Numbered from the stretch's first letter, positions 1-12,490 are shown. The stretch is DNA of 64,000 bases from Rhizophagus irregularis (GCF_026210795.1 NC_089446.1:2695001-2759000), one strand, 5' to 3'. Program-made: numbers and translations. The notes: generated by a model not told the origin, from the sequence alone.

Positions 1-2030
1 AATATAAAAAACGTTAAATATTTAACGTTTTTTTTAATTTTTTTGTAGGGATATTGGTTCCGGCGTGGATACCAAATCCCAAAGTTAAGTTTTGAAAAAA
101 AAGTTTCGAAACTTTCTTAAATAACGTTTTTTAACAAAAAAAAACATTTTTTTTTTATTTATTTTTGTGGGAAATCGGTTCCGGCGTGGATACCGTTTCC
201 TAGGTAAAGTTTTGAAAATTTTCGAAACTTTAATATAAAAAACGTTATATTTAACGTTTTTTTTAATTTTTTTGTAGGGATATCGGTTCCGGCGTGGATA
301 CCGAATCCCAAAGTTAAGTTTCGAAAAAAGAATTTCGAAACTTTCTTTAATAAAACGTTTTTATACTAAAAACGTTTTTTTTTTATTATTTTTTATATAG
401 GGCTATCGGTTCCAGCTTGGATACCGAAACCCAAGATAAGTTTCGAAAAATTTCGAAACTATAATAAAAAAACTTCGTAAGTTCTTTGATTTTTTTTATT
501 TTTTTTTTAATAAAATATGAACGGTTAATACTAACCGTTCTTTTTTACTTTTTTTTTTAGTTTCGGCACTCGGGTGGGCTTCCGAAGTACAGAAATCCAA
601 AGATTCGTAAGTAGTACGAATTCTTTGGATTTTTTTTTGTTTTTTTTTTAAATAAAATATGAACGGTTAATACTAACCATTCTTTTTTACTTTTTTTTTA
701 GGTCAGCTCTCGGGTGACTTCCGAAGAATGGAAAAATGGAAAAAACCAAGTTTCGTAAGTTCGAAACTTGGTTATTTTTTTTTTTGTTTAATTTTTAATA
801 TTATGAACGGTTATTAACCGTTCTTTTTCTTTTATTTTTTATAGGTGGGAGGGGCTTCCGAGTTCCGAAGAACGAAAAAAAACCAAGATTCGTAAGTATA
901 TATACGAATCTTGGTTTTTTATTTTATTTTTTTTTAATTTTATTAACGAACGGTTACTAATAACCATTCGTTCTTTTTTTAGGTTCGGTGGACTTCCGAA
1001 TTCCGAAGATCAGAAAAGAACCAAGATTCGTAAGTATATACGAATCTTGGTTTATTTTTTTGTTTTATTTTTAATATTACGAACGGTTACTAATAACCGT
1101 TCCTCTCTTTTTTTTATAGGTCAGGTGGATTTCCGACGAATAGATGAACCAAGATTCGTAAGTACAAATACGAATCTTGGTCTTTTTATTTTTATTATAT
1201 TTTTTGATTTTTTTTTCTTCTATTTTGTAGGTTTTGGCATTCAATTCTTGAGCGTTGGATATATGGGTAAGTTTTGAAGTAAAACTTCGAAACTTTTTCT
1301 AAAAAAAATTATTTTAATTTTTTTTTAATTTTTTTTTTCTATTTGTAGGTTCGACTTTCAGTTCTTGGGCTTTGGATTTATGGGTAAGTTTCGAAGTGAA
1401 ACTTCGAAACTTATTTTAAAAAAAGATTTTTTTTTAATTTTATTTTAATTTTTTTTCTATTTTGTAAGTTCGACTTTCGGTTGGGCTTTGGATATATGGG
1501 TAAGTTTCGAAGTAAAACTTCGTAACTTATTTTAAAAAAATATATTTTTTTAATTATATTTTAATCTTTTTTTTCTACTTTGTAGGTTTCGACTTTCGGT
1601 TGGGCTTTGGATATATAGGATAGTTTCGAAGTTAAAACTTCAAAACTTTTTAAAAGAAATTTTTTTTAATTGTTTCTTTTTTCTATTTTGTAGGTTCGAC
1701 TTTCGGTTGGGCTTTGGATATATGGGTAAGTTTCGAAGTAAAATTTCAAAACTTTAAAAAAAATTGGTATTCTTAATTGTTTCTTTTTTCTATTTTGTAG
1801 ATTTCTTTCAGCTCTAGGGCATTTGGATATATAGGTGAGTTTCGAAGTGAAACTTTGAAACTTTTTAAAAGAAATATTTTTTTAATTGTTTCTTTTTTCT
1901 ATTTTGTAGATTTTGACTTTCGGTTCTTGGGCTTTGGATAGGTGAGTTTCGAAACTTTGCTTTCTTTTCAAAACTTTAAGAAAATTTTTAATTTTTATTT
2001 CTTTTTTTATTTTGTAGGTATCAGCTGCGA
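1..2030 (+). repeat. Tandem array A of about 17 intron-like hairpin units
   Basis: Units of about 80-150 bp repeat in one orientation and fall into three subtypes: 1-480, 540-1200 and 1230-2030. In the middle subtype each unit has an exon-like segment (for example 845-891, 983-1029), then a GTAAGT in the loop of a hairpin with arms ACCAAGATTCG/CGAATCTTGGT, then a T-rich spacer, a second hairpin GAACGGTTA/TAACCGTTC whose centre reads TACTAAC or TACTAAT, and a T-run ending TAG. GTAAGT donors are at 477, 607, 755, 892, 1030, 1158, 1267, 1384, 1500 and 1726. GTGAGT is at 1835 and 1942, and weaker forms are at 84, 204, 313 and 435. Acceptor AGs end at 48, 277, 400, 560, 701, 844, 982, 1119, 1230, 1348, 1468, 1585, 1693, 1800, 1909 and 2017. 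Implied introns are 73-94 nt in the later units, the same size as real introns of genes in this window. No open reading frame runs through the exon segments, whose lengths are not multiples of three. Confidence 0.85.
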
Positions 2031-2502
2031 TCGATGGTTGACAATGGTTGACAATAGATGGTGAATGGTGAATGGTAGTAGGTGTAAATAGACAGATACT
2101 GTAGAATGTAGATATTAGATATTTAATATGATAATTTTTAATATGTAATTTTAATAAAGCGAAATAATAAAATTTAATCAATTGATTGTTATTACAAAAT
2201 TAAAAATAAGCTAAATACATAAAAATCATTAACAATTAGACAAAATTAGACTTAATTTTGTCCAACATTCGGCAATTTGAAATTTGGACGAATGTCTAGT
2301 AAAAAATTGACGAATAGTTTATTTCCGATTTTTAATGAATTTTTGCCGATTTGTGATTGCCAAGTGGCAGGCATTACGGTGCAAATCGTCCATAAAATTA
2401 GTTGCCGATTTTTTTGGTACTGATCGGCTAAGGTCAGACCGAATTTCGTCCAACATTCGGCAATTTAAAATTTTGCCGAAATGGACTATTCTGACCAGTG
2501 TA
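1..2502. mobile_element. TIR element carrying array A, right part only (left end outside window)
   Basis: The right end is an inverted-repeat-like terminus ending at 2500. Read inward on the minus strand it starts CACTGGTCAGAATAGTCC and is followed by TA (2501-2502), as for Tc1/mariner-like target sites. Two subterminal direct repeats start TCCAACATTCGGCAATTT, near 2260 and 2450. The same layout (TIR beginning CACTRGTC, TA flank, subterminal direct repeats to the right of the array) occurs in the complete element at 20602-23208, so I infer that array A belongs to a related element. The left end would lie before base 1 and is not seen. No transposase reading frame is visible, so it would be non-autonomous. 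Confidence 0.5.
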
Positions 2503-3090
2503 TTTAATTTAAAAATTGTGAAATACTTATAATATACTTAAAATGTATTTAAAATTATCTTAAAATATATTTCTAATATATTTAATTTTTGCCCAAATAC
2601 TTAAAATATACTTAAATTAAAATTTAAGTATATTATAGATATATTTTTTACATACTTAAAATATTCTTATAATATATTTCATAATATATTTTAAGTATAT
2701 TTTAAGTATGTAAAAAATATACTTATAATAATCTTATAATATACTTAAATTTTAATTTAAATATAATTTAAATATATTTTAAGTATATGGGCAAAAATTA
2801 AATATATTAGACATATATTTTAAGATAATTTTAAGTATATTTTAAAGAATTTTTCTAACTATCAACCGGGGTATCACCGGTAACTGAAATTATGACGATC
2901 GACTAGCATTAAAAAAATATAGTGCCGGTAAAAATTGATAATTCTGGCCAACGGTGATGATCACCCCCGGTGACTTGAAGTAAAAAACTATTTTAAATAT
3001 ATTAAAAATATGATATTATAAGTATTTTGCAATTTTTAAATTAAGTATATTTTAAATATATTTTAAGTATATTTTAAGTATAATACTTTT
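2503..3090. repeat. AT-rich foldback element with terminal inverted repeats
   Basis: The left terminus (about 2503-2537) is nearly the reverse complement of about 3011-3046. Both contain AATTTTTAAATTAA or its complement and TATAAGTATTT. Inside, about 2540-2690 folds back on about 2693-2850 (TTTTTGCCCA near 2605 pairs with GGGCAAAAA near 2790). A less AT-rich core at 2860-2980 carries its own partial palindrome around ATCACCGG/CCGGTGA. No coding potential is seen. It abuts the TA that ends the element on its left, so the two were either inserted next to each other or one is nested in the flank of the other. Confidence 0.6.
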
Positions 3091-3526
3091 TATAGGGTAA
3101 TATATATAATGTTAAAAAATACTAATAAAAATGTGTGTATTTTTATACTAAATTGCAGTATAACAAATTTCATATTTATATATATTGCTTATTAGCATTT
3201 AACAATATATTAAACTACATTATGTGTTGAAAAATATGTATAGTATTAATAAATAGAAATAACAACTAGTGTTTTTTTATACTAAATTTTAATAAAATAA
3301 CATTTTGTGTTTGTTTACATTAATTGATAGCATTAAACTACATTACATATCATATTGAACTATACTTGACATTAAACAACATAAAAAAACTTGTAAAATT
3401 ATACGTTTAATGTTAATCATTACAGTATACAGTATTAAACAATAGGATATATTGTATTAAACAACTTCTTAATGTTAATTAACACTAAAATTATGTAAAG
3501 CAACACTTTTAAAACTTGCTGATGTA

Positions 3527-3680
3527 TACAGTCAATTTTCTATAAATACATTACTTATAAAGTTTCAAGTATATATAATATCTAATTATTTACTCTTTAT
3601 AAATACACATGGCACACCCTTTATAATCACATACTTTTATCCAGTTCCAAAAGAGGTGCATTTATAAAGAGTTGACTGTA
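3527..3680. mobile_element. MITE, TA-flanked, TIR CAGTCAA..TCTATAAAT
   Basis: The element (3529-3678) begins CAGTCAATTTTCTATAAAT and ends with the complement of CAGTCAACTCTTTATAAATG, flanked by TA on both sides. The same terminus occurs at 56105 and 56888, so this is a dispersed family. The TA duplication and CAGT start fit non-autonomous Tc1/mariner/pogo relatives. The length is 150 bp and there is no ORF. Confidence 0.75.
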
Positions 3681-6135
3681 AATGAGTTTTATTTGTATAT
3701 AGGTCATAGGGTATTCAAATATAGGTTTTTAAAAAAGTAAATTTTTTATGTTGATTATTTAATATTAGGCAGAATTAAATTTAATAAAAAAACAGGAAAA
3801 AAAAAAATTTGTTAAATAAATTAAAATTGACATTTAAAATTAATTTTATATTTTAAGTAAACTTACAGAACAGATAAAAATACATACAGTATGTTACAAA
3901 AAAAATCAGAAAATTATTCATATAATAAAAATACATGTTATACACTTAAAATAAATGCAACTTACATTGTGTAAATTGTATAGTAAATTTGAGATCTAAA
4001 GCTATATTTTGATATCTTTTGATTTTTGAATTATAAATGCTTATATTATTTTTTAAAAAAATTAGCAATAATTATTTACTTCAAAGTAAAAAATATAAAT
4101 TAAATTTATAAAATATTGGTGGATTAGATTTAATTTAAATACTCAAATATTGTTAAGAATAATACCAAAAAATAAATATTAAAAAATCTGCAGTAAAGAA
4201 AATGTAACATTTAAAAATCTTTCAACTTCTTAAAAAAAATATAATTTAGAAAAAATAAACTGGTAATTTTATTCTTCGAGGTAAGCTCTATTAAATTACC
4301 AGTCAGATGTTTTAAAAGAATGTTTATGTAAAAAGTTATAAGCATTAAAATTGCATGATTTTCATATAATTAGCCTAAATTTGAAACAAAATATATTGGT
4401 CAGAACTTATGATAATTTGGGCTAACTTCATACATTGTGATAATGCCAGCCTGAATTATCATAATATGAATCAAATGTAATTTTTAAATTTTTTATCAAT
4501 GTATAACTTTTATAAAATAATAGTTACGATTTATTGCTATTTACTTTTTCTTATGTTTTATCTTATTTATAATAAAAAATTTTTAAAAACTGCATTTTAT
4601 TAGTACTTTACACAAAAAATTCCAGTTTTTTATTGGCTGAATTCTGGATCACATGATATAGAATTGACTCAGAAAATTGAAATAAAATCATGTAATTATC
4701 GAGTATAGACTTCCAGTATCATAATAAATGGTTCAAATTACAAAAATGCATGTAGTTCATTTAAAACAAACCCAATTTTTATCATTTAAATTATAAAATA
4801 AACTTAAATATTGGAACTACATTTTGATATCATTTGGGACTCTAGTGCTTTTTTACTTTTGAATAAATTAGCTACAAATGTTAATTTTAAAGAAAAATTT
4901 GGCATGAAATTCATAAATTAAAAAATAGATGCAAATTCACTAAAAATTTCTTGTATTTATTAAGATAAATGGAAAAATGCAAATAAAAAAAAAATTCTTT
5001 AACAATATAAAGTATTTTATAAAAAAAATATAAATTTGCTCTAAAATAATTATAAAAATTTTTAAATAAAAAAAATACAATTATAAGTTTAATTATAGAA
5101 AAATTGCTGAAATAAATTCCATATTAATTTTTTTATTGATAAAATCTATGGTTTCCATCTTTCAAATAAGCTATTTCATATATAATTTGGTAAAATTGTC
5201 ATGGTATTATGGTTAATTTTTTAATTCCAGTTTTTTTTTGTAATACACTGTATATATACTGTATATTTCTTTTAAAATTATATTTATTAAAAATTTTTTT
5301 ACATAACTTTTTAATAAAGTTATGTAATACATATATGAATACCTAGTATAAATTAAAAAATTTTTGTTAGTGTTAGCATTTATAAGTCAAATTATTATAA
5401 TAATTTTATTATTTTAATATTAAAATTTTGTAAAAAGATTGTATGTAATATATAAATCAAATTTTATTAATTAAAATTATTATATAAATTTAATATTATT
5501 AAAAGTAAAGGATATTAATTATATTTAAATAATTTAATTTATTATTATTTTAAATAAGTCATTTTAAATTATAAATATATTTTGTATAATATAAATTTTG
5601 AATTTTTTTTTTATTAAAAAGAAGAATTTTAACAAATTAGTAGAATTTAAGATTTATAAAAAAAAAATATTTATTAATTTTAAATTTCTTATTATATATT
5701 AAGATTTCCTTTACTTAATGTTATATTTCAACTATAATACTGTTTCAATAATTATATAAAAATTTTATAAAACAGAATTTAGCTTTTTTTTATTACTACA
5801 AAGTTTTAATTCAAAATATTGATTCTTTATGATTTAATAAGACATAATGCTTAAATTGCTTAGGGGGATTGTTACGCATACATTAAAAATTATAATATAT
5901 AAACATCTTAGAAATACTAGTATAAAAGGGAAATAATGTAGGTAAAAAAAGAAGGTAATTGCCAAATACTCCCCCATAATTCAAGGCATAATTCGGTATA
6001 GTCGTTTTTATTAGCTGAAAAGCCAATGATATCATCTAATACATACATTTATTTACAACTTATTCTCATATTGAAATAAAATATATATTTATATGTATAA
6101 TATTATATAAATTTTCCATATAAAAAATATATTAA
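3681..6135. other. AT-rich intergenic DNA
   Basis: Very AT-rich sequence with homopolymer and simple AT motifs. A short stem is visible near 4260-4305 (ACTGGTAATTT against AAATTACCAGT). I see no reading frame with protein-like composition and no RNA gene. The last few hundred bases are the 3' flank of the HMG-box gene. Confidence 0.6.
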
Positions 6136-7311
6136 TTATAAGGAGAAAAATTTTTCGAAATCATCATTTGAGATTGTGATTCCCAAATCGTCGGGACCTT
6201 CGTATTCTATAAAATCAGGTAAAGGCTCGGAATTCACTTCTGTATTTGTATCATTTATGGTAACGTTGTCATTGTTCAAGTTATCGAGGCAATCGAGAAA
6301 GTTTGATTGCGTATCGTCGAAAAAAGTGGTTAAATTATCAAAAGTATTTAAACCTGTTGTTTCATTATTTTGAGAAAACCAGAATTGTTGTGACAAGTCG
6401 TTGATAACAAATTGGGGAATTTCTTTTTCTTGTTCAATCTGTTCGTTATTATTATTTTCCATTTGCTGTAAATTTTCGATAGGAAAAGTATTAAATAATT
6501 CATCTAAATTTGGAGATGCAAGATTACTTTCATCGCTCAATGATAAATCTGGACTTGGATAAATTTTTTCTTGTTGTAATTCATTATTATCATTGAAATA
6601 ATTATTGAATTGCTCGAGATTGTTTAATGAACTATCAGACTGTATATTACTTTGATCATTATTGTTATTGTTCAAGGCATTTAAAGATAATTCATTGGAC
6701 GCGATAAGATTTTGTAATAAGACTTCATTAATCAAAGCACTAATTAACGGATTTTTTAGAATATCTTCAGTAGGAGTAGGTAATTGTAAATTTCCGATAT
6801 TCAATATTTCATTGTTTATATTTTCTGAAACATTATTACCATCATCGTTATTAGGAATAGTACTCTTAAAAGAAATAACATTCCATTTCTCTCGTTTTTT
6901 ACGTCTATTAACTTTTTTAGGAAATCGTTCGTTTCGATAATTAAATGCTTCTTTGGCAAGTCCTTTATAATAATTTTTAATTTCTTCAGGTTCTTGTTCC
7001 CAAGATTGTGAAGCCATCGAAGAAATGGAGGTCATTGGTAAAACATATCCTTCATTTTTAATAGTTTTAAAGAAAACTTTACGATAAATAATGAATGCAT
7101 TTGGGGACCTAGTAGGTTTATTATCTTTACCAATAATCAATAAATCTTTTGGATCGATTAAAGGTGGAAATGGTGGTTTTAATGAAGGATAAGGAAGTTT
7201 TTTCTTTTGAACGTGATTTTTTACTTCTGGATTGTTCGTATTAATGAACACGCATTTATTTAACTCATTAGAGTTACTGATAATAATCGAATTATCAATT
7301 GTTTCGTTCAT
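6136..7311 (-). CDS. MATA-type HMG-box transcription factor
   Basis: A single-exon frame of 391 residues on the minus strand. Residues about 66-131 form an HMG box of the MATA type: the entry motif is P-T-R-S-P-N-A-F-I-I-Y-R-K, and further on come S-W-E-Q-E-P-E-E-I-K-N-Y-Y and A-K-E-A. A basic stretch (KKVNRRKKREKW) follows and fits a nuclear-localisation or DNA-binding extension. The C-terminal two thirds is Asn/Gln-rich and acidic, like an activation tail, and carries no recognised domain. Known of the family: such boxes bind the DNA minor groove, and the family is greatly expanded in Rhizophagus, where most members are not linked to a mating locus. No mating-type partner gene lies nearby. 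The exact role and target are unknown. Confidence 0.88.
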   Translation of the reverse strand: MNETIDNSIIISNSNELNKCVFINTNNPEVKNHVQKKKLPYPSLKPPFPPLIDPKDLLIIGKDNKPTRSPNAFIIYRKVFFKTIKNEGYVLPMTSISSMASQSWEQEPEEIKNYYKGLAKEAFNYRNERFPKKVNRRKKREKWNVISFKSTIPNNDDGNNVSENINNEILNIGNLQLPTPTEDILKNPLISALINEVLLQNLIASNELSLNALNNNNNDQSNIQSDSSLNNLEQFNNYFNDNNELQQEKIYPSPDLSLSDESNLASPNLDELFNTFPIENLQQMENNNNEQIEQEKEIPQFVINDLSQQFWFSQNNETTGLNTFDNLTTFFDDTQSNFLDCLDNLNNDNVTINDTNTEVNSEPLPDFIEYEGPDDLGITISNDDFEKFFSL

Positions 7312-10300
7312 TTTGTATTTTTGTATCGAATTTTTTTTATAAAAAAGAAAAAACCGAGTGAATTATTTTTTTTTTTCTGGATCGACTTAACGTATATTTG
7401 TCTTTATTCCCCAATATTTATAATGAAATTTAAAAGAAAAAAATAATTAATAATCATTGCAGATCATTATCTGCAAAGTAAATAGCTTGGCGTCTCACGG
7501 AGTTACGGACTCATAATGTTTACCAAACAAATTAAAAGCCCGAAATTATAATTAAGAAATTTCCATTGTCGGGCATGTAATATGCCACACTATTCCCATT
7601 TATATATATGATCATCATCGATTACTTCATTTTTTATTTTTAAACTTCAAACTTATAGGTTCTTTTCTTACGCATTTAAATTAGCAAACTTCCCTAAAAA
7701 ATTTTCCATAAATCTATATATGTCAATTAAAATAAATAAGTCAATGATGATAATGAAGTCTTCAAATTCGAAAAAAAAATATTTGATTGTTTGTAAAGCA
7801 CAAGCACATCATTTTTAAGTGTCGATTTTTTTTTGGTTTCGGGATCTTTCTTCCAAACTGAAAATCTTAAATTTTATTAAACGTAATATAATATATGAGT
7901 ATTAATTAAAATATTAAAATATTAAAAACTACTCTGTCTAATATTATTATCAATCTATAAATAGAAGAAGTATGGAGAATCTGGACGAAGATAATCAAAT
8001 TAAAAAAATGGTAAAAAAAATATATTACGTTATGTTAGTTATCTCGAATGCCAAAAAAAGGTAATTGGATACTGGAAATGTGCGTGATTTTCTTCAATTA
8101 ATGATTTATAATATAGTCTTCGTAATATGAGAATATGAGGTAATTCATGCAATTAATCATACTTATAATTATATGCTGCGCAAGTATACAAATATTACAT
8201 CATGTGTAACTATTTATGGCACGTACCGCATTTTTATAATGATTATGTTTTTCGTTATTCGGGAACGCGTAAATTTTTTACATATTGGAATGTTCGTAGA
8301 ATATGTAGAATATCGTAGAAGGTGATCGGAGAATTTATTTAGACATAAATAAAGGGATATTACGATATTACACAAATAAACATTTGCATTAAATAAATAT
8401 TTATCTATATTAAAAACAATTCGTTACAAATATTTATTAAATAATAATTGGCTACCATTTTCCGAATTGAATGAATGATTCTATACTATCTACAAATAAC
8501 ATAAAAAGCAAATTATACACGATCCTATTAAAGTTATTCTTTTCCCATCTGTAAAGTAGATCATAGAGTAGACTATCAACTCATCTAAAGTATATTTAAA
8601 GCTAAACTATAGTAAATTAAAATAAATAAATAAATATAGACTAAGAGTGTAACAAATATATTTTCGTGGATCATCTCTGCTCTAAAGTGATAACATCCGG
8701 CCATGTGTCTATCATATGCATAATCTAAAACGATATGATAGTCCTATTTTATCAGCTGATGATGCAATAATAAAAGGTAGCGTTCTGACTTCCTGAATGA
8801 GGAAGAAGATTCATCAGAAACATGAATTTGGTTATGAATAAATTAAAAAGCAAAATAGACCAAAATCTAACGTATTCTATTCTGGAAAAATCCAAAATTT
8901 CATTCCTAAAAGGATAAAAAAAAAAAATTTCATAACGTCAATGAAAGTCATGTAAAGCTTATAATAATGCAGCACTTACCATCTTTCTGTTTATAAAATC
9001 TTTATCCTTTTCTAATTCTTAATTTAATTGCATTTTGTAATAGTTTCATACTCAAATAATCTCCTAGTCAATTAGTTCAATTAGTTTCTTTTTACAATTG
9101 GGCATAAAGCAATTCATCCCCAAAATCACTAAAAGGTAAAAACAATAATAAAAATATAAAATTGGATAAACTTCCTAAAAAATCTTCCTTATACTTCAAG
9201 ATTTTGATCTCTAAATTAATAAATCCGATTAAAAAAAAACTATCCCACCTTTTTCATAGACATTTCTTTCTAATTATAATATCCATAATTATACCACAAC
9301 ACTGTTAAATGAATCACACTGCAATTCCTTACGAGCGCCATCACTATCAATCATGTCATGTTAAGGTGAAGTGAAATCATCTACAAGACAATAAAATGTT
9401 AATCAAATCGCTAATAAACCAAAATTTCTTGACGGCAAGGAAGAGATGTTTTTAGGATGTCAAGTAGTAAGTATTGTAAGCGTTATTGTAGTTATTGTAG
9501 TTGGCGTAACGCTTTGTGCATAAGCAAATGCCAATATGAAAATTTGCCATTAATCTCTCAGAATTAAACTTTCAAATAACTTTCAAAATTTCATGATTTC
9601 TATGGGATCATACTATCATTGCATAAAAATTTTTGACCCGGTATTTACACTACCCTCTGCTACCTATAATTATAAAAATCAATTAGTTATTTCGTGTTTC
9701 AAATTACTAAAGATGTTGAATCAACAAAAGAGAAGAAGTGTAATATGTGTTTGTTTCCTCACCTTGAAATCTAATTATTACCTGCGAGGAACAGGCGCTT
9801 AATTTATTAGTGTCGTAACATTCTACGCTATACTACATTTTCACTTTTGTGTTAAATATTGCAATGTATAAAAAAGAGAATAAATAAATAATTTTTTTTA
9901 GGTATACTGTAACTATAAAATTAAGACATAAGGATGGGATAATACATATATCTTGTTAATCCCCCTATTGATCTCTTTATTCACCTTATTTTCGTTTGTG
10001 ATTTGAACGTCCTTTTCAAGTATGAGATAAATGATGAACATCAAGTAAATTTTTTTTTTGCATCAGCAAGCATGCTATAATCGGACTAAAATATCCCAAA
10101 TAAAACAAATTGCCCATTTCAAGAGTAATATGCTCAGGAAGCTAATCGGTCATCATCTATATATCTGACATATCAATATGTGATGCTTCAACAAGTTCTG
10201 AATAACTAAAGATATATTGAGCATAAAATGAGGCGACAATATTTTGACATTGAACGCTGGTCTTCAACTCTTGTTTTATTTGAAGCTACTTCATTACATA

Positions 10301-11595
10301 TACAATACTTTCTGGCAAACATTATAAACGCTCATAGAAAAAGGATTTCCCCTGCATGTTCGTACTTATATATATATATATATCATTTCATTAAACTAAT
10401 AAAAGTCTAATTCCGCAATGCTTCCTGGCAAAAATCTGTCAGAAGAAGAATAGTGACAGTGTTTATTAACGATAAAAGTTTGAAAATTTTAATATTACCA
10501 TGAGCTTACTAGGTGGTTATATTTTTTAGTTTGTGTGAAGCTAGGTAAATTTTCTTGAAGAATTAATATACAAAAAAAAATTGATGTAGATCATCACGTG
10601 TATTTCTTATTTTCTTGGAATTCTTAGAAATGTAGATTTCAGAAAGAGTGTACAGTATGCTTAAACATCACGCGCTTATTACCAAATAAGGACAAGCCCA
10701 GACCGTTTCTATTGTATACCACTTATGTTCACGTGACCTGTTTATATGTGATGTTTAACCATACTACATGCATAACGGTTCCATACATTACATGTTTACT
10801 ATGTTCTCCCTCGGAAGTAATGAACAAATTAATACATTAAAAAAAAAAAATTTTTTTTTACGTGATCTTTTACCTCTGATAATATTGATCTAACGCGAAT
10901 TCTAGGGTTATTTTTTATAAAAAAAAAAGAAAAAACATTCTTTAACTATATTCTATTCATTACTGAACATACTTTGATTTGTTGATCAATGTTCTGCGCC
11001 ATACTCATTAGAAATGGATTTAACAATCAAGGATCGGATCTTTTTCTCTTTAGCAAATAAACAAATTTGGGCTCTTATCAGATTTAAGAACTATTTTAAG
11101 TTCTAAATAACAATACTTATGAGCTATTAATATATATAAAATGTATAAAAATATCTTTGAATTTTACATTCGTTACATTCGTGCAGATTTTTCATAATAA
11201 AATAGAACAAACTCATTAAAAAATCGATAATAACGCGTTACACTGATAAAAAAGCCTCACATATTAATAGAATCATGCAACCAACATGTAATTTAACCAG
11301 ATATAGTAGTAGATAAGCAAGTGAAAAGGGTTTAGAAATGAAATATAAATAAGCCCTTGAAAGGACCAAAGATTTCGTCTCCCACTTTTTTTTTTTTTAA
11401 AAAAAAAGGTTTTCTTTTTTTCATATTAAAATTTTCAAAATTAAAATAAAATAAAATAAAATAATCATATTGTTAATTATTTAACTTAAAGAAAAACTTA
11501 TAAAACTTACTTTATACGCGATTTTTCGTGAAATTTTTTCGTGAAAAAATCAATATAATTCATAGTATTAATTATCAATTATATAAGGTTTAAAT
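7312..11595. other. Intergenic region, no supported gene
   Basis: About 4.3 kb between two divergently transcribed genes. Base composition is less extreme than in 3.7-6.1 kb, but every reading frame is short and none resembles a known family. There are A/T homopolymer runs at about 10840-10860, 10917-10935 and 11388-11410, the last about 200 bases before the next start codon. No tRNA-like box pairs were found by eye. Confidence 0.5.
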
Positions 11596-12114
11596 ATGAG
11601 TTCGAGTTCGAATAATTCGCATGTACAATTTTCCGATGTAAGAACCTTTCATACAACTCCAACATATTATAATTCACTTTACAATCCAAACAATTTTCCC
11701 GTCGTGTACGATGCGAATCACGTGATGGTCTCGCCGCAGCTCACCATCCATCCATTCAACTTCTTTTATAGACCACCGAATGAACTTTACCATTACAACA
11801 TTAAATGTAACGAAATCTCTTACAGCAACGTTATATTCCTATTAAATAAATCATTGAATAGTAAAGAATTTAACACTCAATCCAATGAAAATGAATATAT
11901 TTTCTTTTATCAACAAGAATATGACAATCGATTTTATCAGGTTACTTGTGAAATTGTTTCGCCTTCTTCGATTACTAATTACTTGAATGAAAATATTTAT
12001 GGAATTAAACCTCAACAAGAACAACAAGAAGAACGATTATCATTTATTATCGAACAAAAGCAGAATCTTGAATTTCATTTAACACAATATTTAAGAAATT
12101 ATTTATTGAATTAA
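11596..12114 (+). CDS. Hypothetical protein, 172 aa
   Basis: An uninterrupted frame from an ATG preceded by an A/T-rich leader, with no in-frame ATG earlier. The protein starts with a serine-rich stretch, is rich in Tyr, Asn and Phe in the middle (residues about 20-70), and ends in a Gln/Glu-rich, probably helical segment (QQEQQEER) and a hydrophobic-polar tail. There is no signal peptide, membrane segment or recognised domain. The codon use, typical protein composition and lack of repeat signature suggest a real gene rather than chance, but I do not recognise a family and assign no function. It faces away from the HMG gene and converges with the F-box gene at 12491-13930. Confidence 0.6.
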   Translation: MSSSSNNSHVQFSDVRTFHTTPTYYNSLYNPNNFPVVYDANHVMVSPQLTIHPFNFFYRPPNELYHYNIKCNEISYSNVIFLLNKSLNSKEFNTQSNENEYIFFYQQEYDNRFYQVTCEIVSPSSITNYLNENIYGIKPQQEQQEERLSFIIEQKQNLEFHLTQYLRNYLLN

Positions 12115-12490
12115 ATTAAGTATGGTTTTAATTATATGTACCAATAAGCTTTAAATTTGTATTGTATTTGTATGTTATAAGTTATAACAATATCAATAAA
12201 GTAAGAACTAAGTTATATTAACGTGAATCAAAATTATAACGCAAAGCATTTGTTATCACATTAAAACATATCATGTTGATTACCTAATGTTTCGCTTATA
12301 GTAAAGCTTTGTTATCAAAAATACTATCACTCGTCGTGATCAGATAAATTATTTCCGCATAATAAGGTATGATAAATTCCGTAAATTAAAATGCATGTGA
12401 CACTGTGATGAAAATTTTCGTAAATTTATTTATTTTATTTAATATACAGTTTTACAATTGTTATATTGGATATTTCATATATATGAAATT
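12115..12490. other. Shared 3' intergenic spacer
   Basis: A spacer between two convergent genes. It holds AT-rich 3' flank with possible AATAAA-like signals (AATATCAATAAAG near 12190). Nothing else is seen. Confidence 0.5.

Noticed and set aside
1047-2181. Open frames on both strands inside array A
   Set aside because: They run through T-tracts, hairpins and repeat units. Composition is low-complexity and the frames do not recur between units.
9593-10410. Two 60-69 codon frames in the intergenic region
   Set aside because: No family, no supporting signals, expected by chance in 4 kb.
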